This document shows positions 6,988 through 13,815 of a stretch of 19,882 nt of DNA, piece by piece. A program made the position numbers and the translations under genes. The first letter of the stretch is position 1, and each line of letters starts with the position of its first letter. The DNA comes from DASYTH01 sp035762905 (GTDB lineage: Bacteria; Actinomycetota; Actinomycetes; Mycobacteriales; Pseudonocardiaceae). Location of the stretch: assembly GCF_035762905.1 (NCBI RefSeq), contig NZ_DASUCC010000016.1:1-19882 (forward strand), given 5' to 3'. The notes beneath the pieces were generated by a model, which saw nothing but the letters and a program-made list of their open reading frames with translations, was not told the DNA's origin and did no database searches.

Positions 6988-8558
6988 CCTCGATGGGCAG
7001 CCCGGCGCTCAACACCGTGGTGTTCGCGGCGTTCGTGATCATCACGTTGCTCGTGGTCTACCGGGTCAGCAACCGCAACTCCACCACGGCCGACTACTAC
7101 GCGGCCGGCAGCGCGTTCACCGGTCCGCAGAACGGCGTCGCGATCACCGGCGACTACCTGTCCGCGGCGTCGTTCCTCGGCATCGCCGGCGCCATCGCCG
7201 TGCACGGCTACGACGGGTTCCTTTACTCGATCGGGTTCCTGGTGGCCTGGCTGGTCGCCCTGCTGCTGTTCGCCGAGCTGGTGCGCAACACCGGCCGGTT
7301 CACCATGGGCGACGTGCTGGCCTACCGGATGCGCCAGCGTCCGGTCCGGGCCGCCGCCGCCACGTCCACTCTGGTCATCTCGTTCTTCTACATGCTGGCC
7401 CAGATGGCCGGTGCCGGCGGGCTGGTCGCGCTGCTGCTCGGCGTGCACAGCAAGACCGGGCAGGCCCTGGTGATCACCGTCGTCGGCGTGGTCATGATCC
7501 TCTACGTGCTGGTCGGCGGCATGAAGGGCACCACCTGGGTGCAGATCATCAAGGCGGCCATGCTGGTGCTGTGCGCCGTGTTGATGACCGTGTTCCTGAT
7601 GGGGAAGTTCGGGTTCAGCATCTCGGCCCTGCTCGACGAGGCGGCCAACAACAGTGCCCGCGGCGAGCTGCTGCTCGAACCGGGTGGGAAGTACGGCAAG
7701 ACCCCGATCGCCAAGCTGGATTTCATCTCGTTGTCCCTCGCGCTGATCCTCGGCGCCGCCGGGCTGCCGCACGTGCTGATGCGCTTCTACACCGTGCCGA
7801 ACGCCCGCGAGGCCCGCCGGTCGGTGGTGTGGGCGATCATGGCGATGGCGGTGTTCTACGCGGCCACGCTGGTGATCGGATACGGTGCCGCGGCACTGGT
7901 CGGCTCCGAGAAGATCCTGGCCTCGACCGGCCGGGAGAACTCCGCGGCCCCGCTGCTGGCCTTCGAGATCGGAGGCACCCTGCTGCTCGGCATCGTGGCC
8001 GCGGTGGCGTTCGCGACGATCCTGGCCGTGGTCGCCGGGCTGACCATCACCGCGTCCGCCTCGTTCGCCCACGACGTGTACGCCAACATCTTCCGGCGCG
8101 GTCGGACCAACTCGGCCGACGAGGTCCGGGTCGCCCGGCGCACCGCGGTGATCATCGGCGGCCTGGCGATCATCGGCGGAATCCTGGCCAACGGCCAGAA
8201 CGTCGCCTTCCTGGTGGCCCTGGCGTTCGCGTTCGCCGCGTCGGCGAACCTGTCCACACTGATCTATTCGCTGTTCTGGAAGCGGTTCAATACCACCGGA
8301 ACGCTGTGGGCCATGTACGGCGGCCTGTCCTGCTGCCTGGTGCTGGTCTTCTTCTCCCCCTTGGTGTCCGGCGCCCCCAGCTCGATGTTCCGCGACGTCG
8401 ACTTCCACCTGTTCCCGTTGACCAACCCGGGCATCGTCTCGATCCCGTTCTCGTTCCTGTGCGGCTACCTCGGCACCGTCCTGGCCAGCTCCGACCGGGC
8501 CGACCGCGCCAAGCAGGCCGAGATGGAGGTTCGCTCGCTTACCGGGATCGGGGCCTGA
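6984..8558 (+). CDS. actP: Solute:sodium symporter, ActP-like acetate/monocarboxylate permease
   Basis: A 524-aa multi-span permease of the SSS family, expected to import acetate or another short monocarboxylate with Na+ or H+. The start ATG overlaps the DUF485 stop. Visible family features: A-D-Y-Y-A-A-G at about 36-42; I-T-G-D-Y-L-S-A-A-S-F-L-G at 54-66; and the sodium-symporter signature V-G-G-M-K-G-T-T-W-V-Q-I-I-K-A near 177-191. Further hydrophobic spans continue to about residue 510. Length is close to the 540-550 aa usual for ActP/MctC. The DUF485 partner supports the acetate-type subfamily over proline or glucose carriers. Exact substrate is inference. The stop is only 3 bp from the convergent gene's stop. 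Confidence 0.92.
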   Translation: MTSMGSPALNTVVFAAFVIITLLVVYRVSNRNSTTADYYAAGSAFTGPQNGVAITGDYLSAASFLGIAGAIAVHGYDGFLYSIGFLVAWLVALLLFAELVRNTGRFTMGDVLAYRMRQRPVRAAAATSTLVISFFYMLAQMAGAGGLVALLLGVHSKTGQALVITVVGVVMILYVLVGGMKGTTWVQIIKAAMLVLCAVLMTVFLMGKFGFSISALLDEAANNSARGELLLEPGGKYGKTPIAKLDFISLSLALILGAAGLPHVLMRFYTVPNAREARRSVVWAIMAMAVFYAATLVIGYGAAALVGSEKILASTGRENSAAPLLAFEIGGTLLLGIVAAVAFATILAVVAGLTITASASFAHDVYANIFRRGRTNSADEVRVARRTAVIIGGLAIIGGILANGQNVAFLVALAFAFAASANLSTLIYSLFWKRFNTTGTLWAMYGGLSCCLVLVFFSPLVSGAPSSMFRDVDFHLFPLTNPGIVSIPFSFLCGYLGTVLASSDRADRAKQAEMEVRSLTGIGA

Positions 8559-8561
8559 GAC

Positions 8562-9182
8562 TCACATCCAGGGGTCGAGCGAGATGCCGGTGGGTAGTTC
8601 GGCGCGGCCGGTGAGCCAGGCGAGGAGGCGGCGGCCGTCCGGACCGGACAGTCGCGCCGGGAGCCGGTTCAGGGCGTGCCGGAGTTCCCAGTCGAGGTAG
8701 AGATCGGGCCAGTCTTCCGGTTCGTAGCCGAGGCCGAGATCGACGTGGTGCACTTCGACCTCGCGCAGCCGGCGCAGCGGACTGCCGCTCGTCGTGAACC
8801 GGTCGTCGCCGAGAAAGTGTGCGTTGGGCCAGCCGGCCTCGACGGAGCACCGCCACACTTCCTCGAGCCGGCGGGCCGACTCGGTGACGTCGGCGGCGAG
8901 TTCGACGGCCGGCCGGCCGGCACCGTCCTCGATCTCCCGGTCCCTGGCGGGCATGCCGCCCGGGTAGCGCGGGAGGTCCTTGCCGCGCAGCGCGCCGGCC
9001 AGCCGGTGGGCGTGGCCGTCGGCGTTGCGGGCGACGTGGGTCAGCACGTGCCCGACCGTCCACCCGGGCAGCCGGCTGGGCGCCCGGGCGCCGTCGTCGG
9101 TGACCGCCGCGGCGGTGGCGATGATCCGGTCGTGCGCGGCCCGGCAGGCCGCGACGGCGTCCGCGGGGTCGACCTCGGTCAC
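8562..9182 (-). CDS. Maleylpyruvate isomerase-family (DinB/MDMPI-type) mycothiol-dependent metalloprotein
   Basis: A 206-aa protein of the DinB-like four-helix fold. The ligand pattern of Corynebacterium mycothiol-dependent maleylpyruvate isomerase is present: His49 in L-T-H-V-A-R-N, Glu141 and His145 in R-E-V-E-V-H-H-V-D-L-G. The H-to-E spacing of 92 and E-to-H spacing of 4 match that enzyme (His52, Glu144, His148 from memory). The N-terminal R-L-P-G-W-T-V-G-H-V-L-T-H-V-A-R-N is characteristic. It is probably a mycothiol S-transferase or isomerase; no aromatic-degradation genes lie nearby, so the true substrate is open. The GTG start at 9182 overlaps the DUF3817 stop in a 4-bp GTGA. Last gene of the minus-strand run. 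Confidence 0.9.
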   Translation of the reverse strand: MTEVDPADAVAACRAAHDRIIATAAAVTDDGARAPSRLPGWTVGHVLTHVARNADGHAHRLAGALRGKDLPRYPGGMPARDREIEDGAGRPAVELAADVTESARRLEEVWRCSVEAGWPNAHFLGDDRFTTSGSPLRRLREVEVHHVDLGLGYEPEDWPDLYLDWELRHALNRLPARLSGPDGRRLLAWLTGRAELPTGISLDPWM

Positions 9183-9538
9183 CGGCCGGCGCCGAGTTCG
9201 GCGCTCACCCGGCGCTCGACCACGAACGAGAGGAACGGAACCATGCCGGCCAGCAGCACCAGCACCGTGCGCTTGACCGGCCAGCGCACCTTGAGCGCGA
9301 GGTCGACCGTGGCCAGGAAGTACAGGATGTAGAGGAAGCCGTGCACCGGTCCGATGATCTTCGTGTACTGGTCCTGGCCGAACCCGTAGTTCATGATCAT
9401 GGCCGCGCACAGCGCGAGCAGGCCGACGCCCACCACGTAGGCGGCCACCCGCCAACGCGCCAACGCGCCGCGGACGCCGGCTGCGGGCACGGCCTGGACG
9501 GGGTTCTCCTCGTCGGAGAGCACCGGCCGGTCGGTCAT
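9179..9538 (-). CDS. DUF3817 integral membrane protein
   Basis: A 119-aa protein with a 29-residue cytoplasmic tail and three predicted TM helices at about 30-49, 62-83 and 90-107. The motif I-I-G-P-V-H-G-F-L-Y-I-L-Y (61-73) is the DUF3817 hallmark, a family widespread in actinobacteria and without known function. The start overlaps the upstream gene's stop (ATGA, 9535-9538) and its own stop overlaps the next start, so it sits in a translationally coupled string. Confidence 0.9.
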   Translation of the reverse strand: MTDRPVLSDEENPVQAVPAAGVRGALARWRVAAYVVGVGLLALCAAMIMNYGFGQDQYTKIIGPVHGFLYILYFLATVDLALKVRWPVKRTVLVLLAGMVPFLSFVVERRVSAELGAGR

Positions 9539-9921
9539 CGTGTCTCCTGCTGGTCTCGGGCGTAGAGCTGGGCCAGGTACCGGTTGTACGCGGCCAGCTC
9601 CGGGTCGTCGTCGGGCTCATCCTGCCTGGTGACCACCGGGGCCGGGGCGGGCACCCTCGGCGCGGGCGCGGGCGCCGGCGCGGGCGCGGCCGGCGCCGCG
9701 GTCTCGTGCTCGCGGCGCAACCGGCGCAGCCGCCAGAACAGGAACGCCGGGAACAGCCCGAACAGCGGCCACTGCAGCACGTATCCCAGGTTCTGCCAGC
9801 TCCCGGTGGCCGACTCGAACCGCTGCCACTGCCACCATGCCAACCCGAGGCAGAGCACCAGGGACAGCACGGACACCCCGGCTATCGCCAGCCGGCGTGG
9901 GGTGAACAAGCTGCCTCGCAC
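9535..9921 (-). CDS. Small two-TM membrane protein with Pro/Ala-rich tail
   Basis: A 128-aa protein. Residues 6-31 (F-T-P-R-R-L-A-I-A-G... W-W-Q-W) form a TM helix whose start resembles the SURF1 N-terminus. A second hydrophobic stretch (about 46-63, containing W-P-L-F-G-L-F-P-A-F-L-F-W-R) follows. Then come a basic R-L-R-R-L-R-R segment, an Ala-Pro repeat linker (about 75-95) and an acidic C-terminus. Homologues are common in actinobacteria and I recall some being labelled transcriptional regulators, but I see no DNA-binding domain. The GTG at 9921 has only a weak GGGG upstream. It lies 24 bp after the transglycosylase stop and overlaps the DUF3817 start. Confidence 0.8.
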   Translation of the reverse strand: MRGSLFTPRRLAIAGVSVLSLVLCLGLAWWQWQRFESATGSWQNLGYVLQWPLFGLFPAFLFWRLRRLRREHETAAPAAPAPAPAPAPRVPAPAPVVTRQDEPDDDPELAAYNRYLAQLYARDQQETR

Positions 9922-9945
9922 ATCCCCGACGCTAACACCGCCGGG

Positions 9946-10713
9946 TCACCGCTGGCCGGCGGCGGTCCGGGCGTACCGGTCGGCCAGGCCGAACACCCGC
10001 TGACCGTAGGGCACGGAGTTGTTGTAGGAGAGCACGCCGGCCCACCAGCCCGGCGCGGTGGCCAGGTCGCGGCCGCCGGCGCACAGGTAACGCCCGGCGG
10101 CCAGCGCCGCGTCGTCGATCTGCTGCGGATCGCCCCGGCCGTCGGAGTTTCCGTCCGCCGACCAGGCCCGCCAGGTGGACGGGATGAACTGCATCGGGCC
10201 GACCGCCCGGTCCACCCCGGTGTCGCCGTCCAGCGCGCCGCCGTCGGTGTCCGGGATCGACCGGACCCCAGCCGAACCGTCCAGCGGCACGCCGACGATC
10301 GGCCGGGACGGCCGGCCGTCCTCGGCCAGCTCGGCGCCGGCCCACTGGCCGTGGTTGGACTCGACCCGGCCGATGCCGGCCAGCGTCGCCCAGGACAGGT
10401 GGCAGCCCGGGGCGGTCGTGCGGACCACCAGCTCGGCATTGCCGTAGGCGGCCAGCGCCCGGGCCGGGATGCCGGTCGGGCCGGCCAGTCGCTGCGCCCA
10501 GGCGGCCAGCGGGTCGGCGCCGGACACGGCGGCCTGCGGGCCGGCTGGCACCACCGAGCCCGGCTCCACCTGCGCCGCAGCGACCTGGGTGGCTGGGATT
10601 TCAACGGTGGCCGGACTCGGCGTGGGCACGATCGCCACGCGCAGTAGCCAGAACCCACCCGCGGCGATCAGCACCGCGAGCGCGACCAGGAGGATTCGGC
10701 CGACGAACCGCAC
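9946..10713 (-). CDS. Exported/membrane-anchored lytic murein transglycosylase (MltB/SLT-like)
   Basis: A 255-aa peptidoglycan lytic transglycosylase. An N-terminal hydrophobic helix (about 6-28) acts as signal anchor, followed by a Pro/Ala-rich linker to about 70. The catalytic domain includes G-I-G-R-V-E-S-N-H-G with the likely acid Glu118. Next come G-P-M-Q-F-I-P-S-T-W (172-181), an S-A-D-G-N-S-D-G-R-G-D-P stretch typical of MltB-like enzymes, and L-S-Y-N-N-S (228-233). Cys104 and Cys211 may pair outside the cell. Start GTG at 10713 has no strong Shine-Dalgarno. It is 38 bp downstream of the unknown 163-aa gene. Role: cell-wall remodelling. Confidence 0.92.
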   Translation of the reverse strand: MRFVGRILLVALAVLIAAGGFWLLRVAIVPTPSPATVEIPATQVAAAQVEPGSVVPAGPQAAVSGADPLAAWAQRLAGPTGIPARALAAYGNAELVVRTTAPGCHLSWATLAGIGRVESNHGQWAGAELAEDGRPSRPIVGVPLDGSAGVRSIPDTDGGALDGDTGVDRAVGPMQFIPSTWRAWSADGNSDGRGDPQQIDDAALAAGRYLCAGGRDLATAPGWWAGVLSYNNSVPYGQRVFGLADRYARTAAGQR

Positions 10714-10751
10714 AACGGATCAACGACGCCGGCAGCAGAGCGTTACGGAGA

Positions 10752-11243
10752 TCAGGCGACGCCGTCCCGGCGCACCTGGCGCTGTAACCGGGCCACGCAC
10801 CAGGCCGGCGCGCTGCCCCGGCGCAGGTGCTCGAGCACGGTCAGCGGCCCGAGGCGGCGGCTGAGGTCGGACGGCGAGAGCCCGGCCGCCCGGTAGTCCA
10901 GCGCGCGCTGATCCAGCGGGCTGATCCCGGCGTCCCACCACTCGGTCGCCTCGGCCAGACCGCCGACCATCGTCCACCAGCCGGCGGCGGCGTTGATCAG
11001 GTCTGCGGGCACGTCGGGCAGCCGCTTCCGCATGGCGGCAACGAATCGCGGGTCGGCGTGGTGCACCGAAGCCCAGCTCGCCGAGCCGGACTTCGGGCGC
11101 TGCCCGGGGATTCCGGGCTGGGGTATGGGGGCCTCGGCGAGCCACTCCGAAGCGATCCGGTGGATCTCGTCGGCCTCAGCGTCCTGCGCCCGCTCCGCTG
11201 TCCACTGCCGAACCAGAGCATCGACCCCGGGGTCGTCGAGCAT
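10752..11243 (-). CDS. Hypothetical protein, 163 aa, Trp-rich, possible C-terminal HTH
   Basis: I do not recognise this family. The ATG at 11243 has an excellent GAGGAGG 6 bases upstream, and codon use matches the neighbours, so it is a real gene. There is no TM segment or signal peptide. Visible parts: an acidic helical N-terminus (1-38) with W14 and W34; a short Pro/Gly linker (about 38-52); a helical core with a W-W pair at 89-90 and another at 102-103; and a C-terminal half A-L-D-Y-R-A-A-G-L-S-P-S-D-L-S-R-R-L-G (114-132). The last resembles an HTH helix-turn, then basic R/Q-rich helices. It could be a small regulator for the downstream wall and membrane genes; that is inference. Confidence 0.75.
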   Translation of the reverse strand: MLDDPGVDALVRQWTAERAQDAEADEIHRIASEWLAEAPIPQPGIPGQRPKSGSASWASVHHADPRFVAAMRKRLPDVPADLINAAAGWWTMVGGLAEATEWWDAGISPLDQRALDYRAAGLSPSDLSRRLGPLTVLEHLRRGSAPAWCVARLQRQVRRDGVA

Positions 11244-11435
11244 CGTGCCTCCTCGAGGTGCTGGCCGTCACGCCGGAAAGGCTCCCGCAAGATGTTGCGA
11301 GAACCGTATTGGGCGGGAGGCGAGATTGCTAGACCTGAATCGACACGGAATCCACGATCTGGGCTGACGGGCCGTCGATACCCCCAAACGGTCCAATGTA
11401 GATCATGCACCGTACGAGTGCTGTCACCCTTCGTG
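11244..11435. other. Intergenic leader between 53-aa gene and 163-aa gene
   Basis: 192 bp without a gene I can support. It contains an imperfect hairpin (11283-11302) in the minus-strand leader, arms TCTCGCAA and TTGCGGGA with a 4-base loop and one mismatch. Nothing resembling a riboswitch or strong terminator is seen. Confidence 0.4.
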
Positions 11436-11597
11436 TCAGGCGAAGATGCTCTTCATGAAGGTGATGATCGCTTCGGCCCCATCCCGCATCCAGCCGAGGA
11501 TGTCCTGAACGGCCTGTCCAGCGGCGCTCGGCTGGGTAATGACGTAGAACAGGACGATGGCCGCCACGACGATGGTGAGAATCTTCTTGACGTCCAC
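11436..11597 (-). CDS. Small single-span membrane protein, 53 aa
   Basis: Below the usual length cut-off but well supported. It has a GTG start at 11597 with CGGAG 6 bases upstream and ends at TGA 11436-11438. The peptide begins V-D-V-K-K-I-L-T-I-V-V-A-A-I-V-L-F-Y-V-I, giving a TM helix at about 5-21 behind two lysines. It then has T-Q-P-S-A-A-G-Q-A and an amphipathic helix about 30-52 (D-I-L-G-W-M-R-D-G-A-E-A-I-I-T-F-M). I recall similar short proteins with a K-K-I-L start and a D-G-A-E-x-I-x-x-F ending in other actinobacteria, function unknown. It is divergent from the enoyl-CoA hydratase-like gene. Confidence 0.72.
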   Translation of the reverse strand: MDVKKILTIVVAAIVLFYVITQPSAAGQAVQDILGWMRDGAEAIITFMKSIFA

Positions 11598-11715
11598 TGC
11601 ACACTCCGTCCGCTACTCCCCCGACGTCGGTCGGGTGCACCTACCTTACGGTGGGTAAACCTCTAGGTACATCACTCTATGGGTCATAACTAGGCAACCC
11701 AAGGAGACACGCTCA
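11598..11715. promoter_or_regulatory. Divergent promoter region with palindrome CCGACGTCGG
   Basis: 118 bp between the 53-aa gene (-) and the enoyl-CoA hydratase-like gene (+). It holds a perfect 10-bp palindrome CCGACGTCGG at 11621-11630 and a short dyad TTAC-n5-GTAA near 11645-11657. AAGGAG (11701-11706) is the ribosome-binding site for the + gene. No consensus promoter stands out. Confidence 0.4.
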
Positions 11716-12480
11716 ATGATCGAGAGTGTGGTCATCGAACGGTCCGGTCCGATATTCACTGTCCTGTTGAACCGCCCGGAAGTCCGTAACGCCGTGGACG
11801 GCCCCACCGCGGCGGCGTTGGTCGCCGCGTTCCGCGCGTTCGAGGCCGAGGAGGACGCGCTGGTCGCGGTACTCGCGGGGGTGGGCCCGGCATTCTGCGC
11901 CGGGGCCGATCTCAAGGCGGTCGGCACGCCCCGCGGCAACACCGTCACATTCGACGGGGACGGGCCCATGGGTCCGACCAGAATGGTGCTGAGCAAACCC
12001 GTGATCGCCGCGGTCAGCGGCCCGGCCGTGGCCGGCGGCCTGGAACTGGCGCTGTGGTGCGACCTCCGGGTCGCCGACACCACCGCCGTCTTCGGCGTCT
12101 TCTGCCGGCGCTGGGGCGTACCGCTGATCGACGGCGGCACGATCCGGCTGCCCCGCCTGATCGGCCAGAGCCGGGCCATGGACATGATCCTGACCGGCCG
12201 CGCGGTCGACGCCGACGAGGCGTTGTCCATCGGCCTGGCCAACCGCGTCGTCCCGGCCGGCGAAGCCCGTGCCGGCGCCGAGCAGCTGGCCGCCGAGATC
12301 GCCCGCTTCCCCCAGCTCTGCATGCGGGTGGACCGCGCCTCGGCCCTCAACCAGTGGGGCTACGCCGAACGCGAGGCCATGCACCGGGAACTCGACGGCG
12401 CCCAGTCAACGCTCCTCGGCGCCACCACCGGAGCCGCCCGCTTCGCCGCAGGCGCCGGCCGCCACGGCGTCTTCGACTGA
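11716..12480 (+). CDS. Crotonase-fold enoyl-CoA hydratase/isomerase family protein
   Basis: A 254-aa crotonase-superfamily enzyme acting on acyl-CoA thioesters. AAGGAG is 9 bases before the ATG. Oxyanion-hole segments are F-C-A-G-A-D-L-K (60-67) and G-P-A-V-A-G-G-L-E-L-A (102-112). Glu110 aligns with Glu144 of rat mitochondrial hydratase. The second catalytic Glu (Glu164 in rat) aligns with Cys130 in F-G-V-F-C-R-R-W-G-V-P, so only one of the two glutamates is kept, as in some isomerase- or hydrolase-like subgroups and several actinobacterial EchA paralogues. A classic hydratase reaction is therefore doubtful. It is monocistronic, convergent with the racemase operon across a 179-bp gap. Confidence 0.92.
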   Translation: MIESVVIERSGPIFTVLLNRPEVRNAVDGPTAAALVAAFRAFEAEEDALVAVLAGVGPAFCAGADLKAVGTPRGNTVTFDGDGPMGPTRMVLSKPVIAAVSGPAVAGGLELALWCDLRVADTTAVFGVFCRRWGVPLIDGGTIRLPRLIGQSRAMDMILTGRAVDADEALSIGLANRVVPAGEARAGAEQLAAEIARFPQLCMRVDRASALNQWGYAEREAMHRELDGAQSTLLGATTGAARFAAGAGRHGVFD

Positions 12481-12659
12481 TCCGCCTCGCTAGTCCGCCT
12501 CTCCGGGATCAACTGCTGTTGTTGCGTTCCAGCCGGTGGTGCGGTTGGCGGGTTGATGGTGGCTGGGTGCCGTCACGGTGCCCCTGAGGTTGCGTTGGTC
12601 GGCCCAAGACTGCACACGATGATGCACCGGGCAGGCCCTGATCCCGCCCCATCCGCGAG
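12481..12659. other. Convergent intergenic stretch, atypical composition
   Basis: 179 bp between two convergent stop codons. It contains T/G-rich words such as CTGCTGTTGTTGCGTTCC (12512-12529) and GGTTGGCGGGTTGATGGTGG, unlike the flanking coding DNA. No gene, clear terminator hairpin or T-tract is visible. It could be decayed repeat or mobile DNA, but I cannot show it. Confidence 0.35.
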
Positions 12660-13802
12660 TCAGGCGATGAGGCCGGCGGTGCGGAGGCGGTCGATCTCCG
12701 GGGCGGGGAGGCCGAGTTCGGTGAGGACCTCGGTGGTGTCGGAGCGGGGGGCGTGCGGGGCTCGGGGTGTGGGCGCCGGGGTGCGGTCGAACTTGGGGGC
12801 GGGCGCCGGCTGGGGGTGGCCGTCGACGTCGACGAAGGTGCCGCGCGCGGTGTTGTGCGGGTGGGCGCGAGCTTCCTCGGGGGTGAGGACCGGGGTGAGG
12901 CACGCGTCGGTGCCGGTGGCGAGCTTCTCCCACTCGTCGCGGGTACGGGTGCGGATGACGGCGGCCAGGCGGGTGCGCACGGCGGGCCAGTGTGCGGGGT
13001 CGAGGCGGTTGGGCAGGTCGGCGGGGTCGATGTCGAGGACGCGGAGCAGATCGGACCAGAAGCGTTCCTCGATGGCGCCGACCGCGACGTAGCGGCCGTC
13101 GGCGGTTTCGTAGGTGTCGTAGAACGGAGCCCCGCCGTCGAGCATGTTCTCGCCGCGGCCGCGGTTCCACAGGCCGATGTTCTTCAGGCCGTGCAGGGCC
13201 GTGGTGATCAGCGCGGCGCCGTCCACCATCGAGGCGTCCACGACCTGGCCCCGGCCGGACGACGCCCGCTCGACCAGGGCGGCGAGGATGCCCATGGCCA
13301 GCAGCAGGCCGCCGCCGCCGAAGTCGCCGAGCAGGTTGAGCGGCGGAACCGGGCGCTCGCCGGACCGGCCGATGGGTTCAAGGGCACCGGCCAGGCCGAT
13401 GTAGTTGATGTCGTGGCCGGCGGCGGGTGCGAGGGGCCCGTCCTGGCCCCAGCCGGTGATCCGGCCGTAGATCAGGCGGGGGTTGCGCGCCATGGTGTCC
13501 GCCGGGCCCAGCCCGAGGCGTTCGGTGACGCCCGGCCGGAACCCTTCGACCAGCACGTCGGCGCGGTCGATCAGGCGCAGCGCCAGGTCGCGGCCCTCGG
13601 GCGACTTGGTGTCCAGGCCGATCCACCGGCGGGTCCGGGTGAGCGGATCGTCGGGAAAGCTGAGCACGTCGAAGCCCGGCTTGGCCCGGTCGATCCGGAG
13701 CACGTCGGCGCCGAGGTCGGCGAGGATGGTGGCGGCGAACGGGGCGGGGGCGAGCCCGACCAGCTCGACCACGGACAATCCGGCGAGCGGCCCACCGGCC
13801 AT
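12660..13802 (-). CDS. mcr: Alpha-methylacyl-CoA racemase (CaiB/BaiF class III CoA-transferase fold)
   Basis: A 380-aa enzyme that would interconvert (2R)- and (2S)-2-methylacyl-CoA before beta-oxidation of branched acids. The three catalytic residues of M. tuberculosis MCR (His126, Asp156, Glu241) all appear at a constant +4 offset: His130 in A-A-G-H-D-I-N-Y, Asp160 in N-L-L-G-D-F-G-G-G-G, and Glu245 in V-A-V-G-A-I-E. This favours racemase over CoA-transferase, whose Asp nucleophile context differs. Length is slightly above the usual 360 because of a Pro-rich C-terminal segment (about 328-352). AGGAGG about 9 bases before the ATG lies partly within the end of the upstream dehydrogenase gene; 13 bp separate them, so they form an operon. 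Confidence 0.93.
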   Translation of the reverse strand: MAGGPLAGLSVVELVGLAPAPFAATILADLGADVLRIDRAKPGFDVLSFPDDPLTRTRRWIGLDTKSPEGRDLALRLIDRADVLVEGFRPGVTERLGLGPADTMARNPRLIYGRITGWGQDGPLAPAAGHDINYIGLAGALEPIGRSGERPVPPLNLLGDFGGGGLLLAMGILAALVERASSGRGQVVDASMVDGAALITTALHGLKNIGLWNRGRGENMLDGGAPFYDTYETADGRYVAVGAIEERFWSDLLRVLDIDPADLPNRLDPAHWPAVRTRLAAVIRTRTRDEWEKLATGTDACLTPVLTPEEARAHPHNTARGTFVDVDGHPQPAPAPKFDRTPAPTPRAPHAPRSDTTEVLTELGLPAPEIDRLRTAGLIA

Positions 13803-13815
13803 GGCAGCGGTCCTC

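Noticed and set aside
6909..8408. A 499-codon frame antisense to the symporter
   Set aside because: Repetitive charged sequence without any recognisable fold; the sense strand is a typical SSS permease.
11283..11302. Hairpin in the leader of the 163-aa gene as a terminator for the 53-aa gene
   Set aside because: It has a mismatch, no T-tract and lies 130 bp from the stop; kept only as a note in the intergenic entry.
12490..13170. Possible transposase relic in the minus-strand frame through the 12481-12659 gap
   Set aside because: The frame is mainly a shadow of the racemase gene and shows no DDE or helix-turn-helix motif; only the odd composition of the gap remains as evidence.
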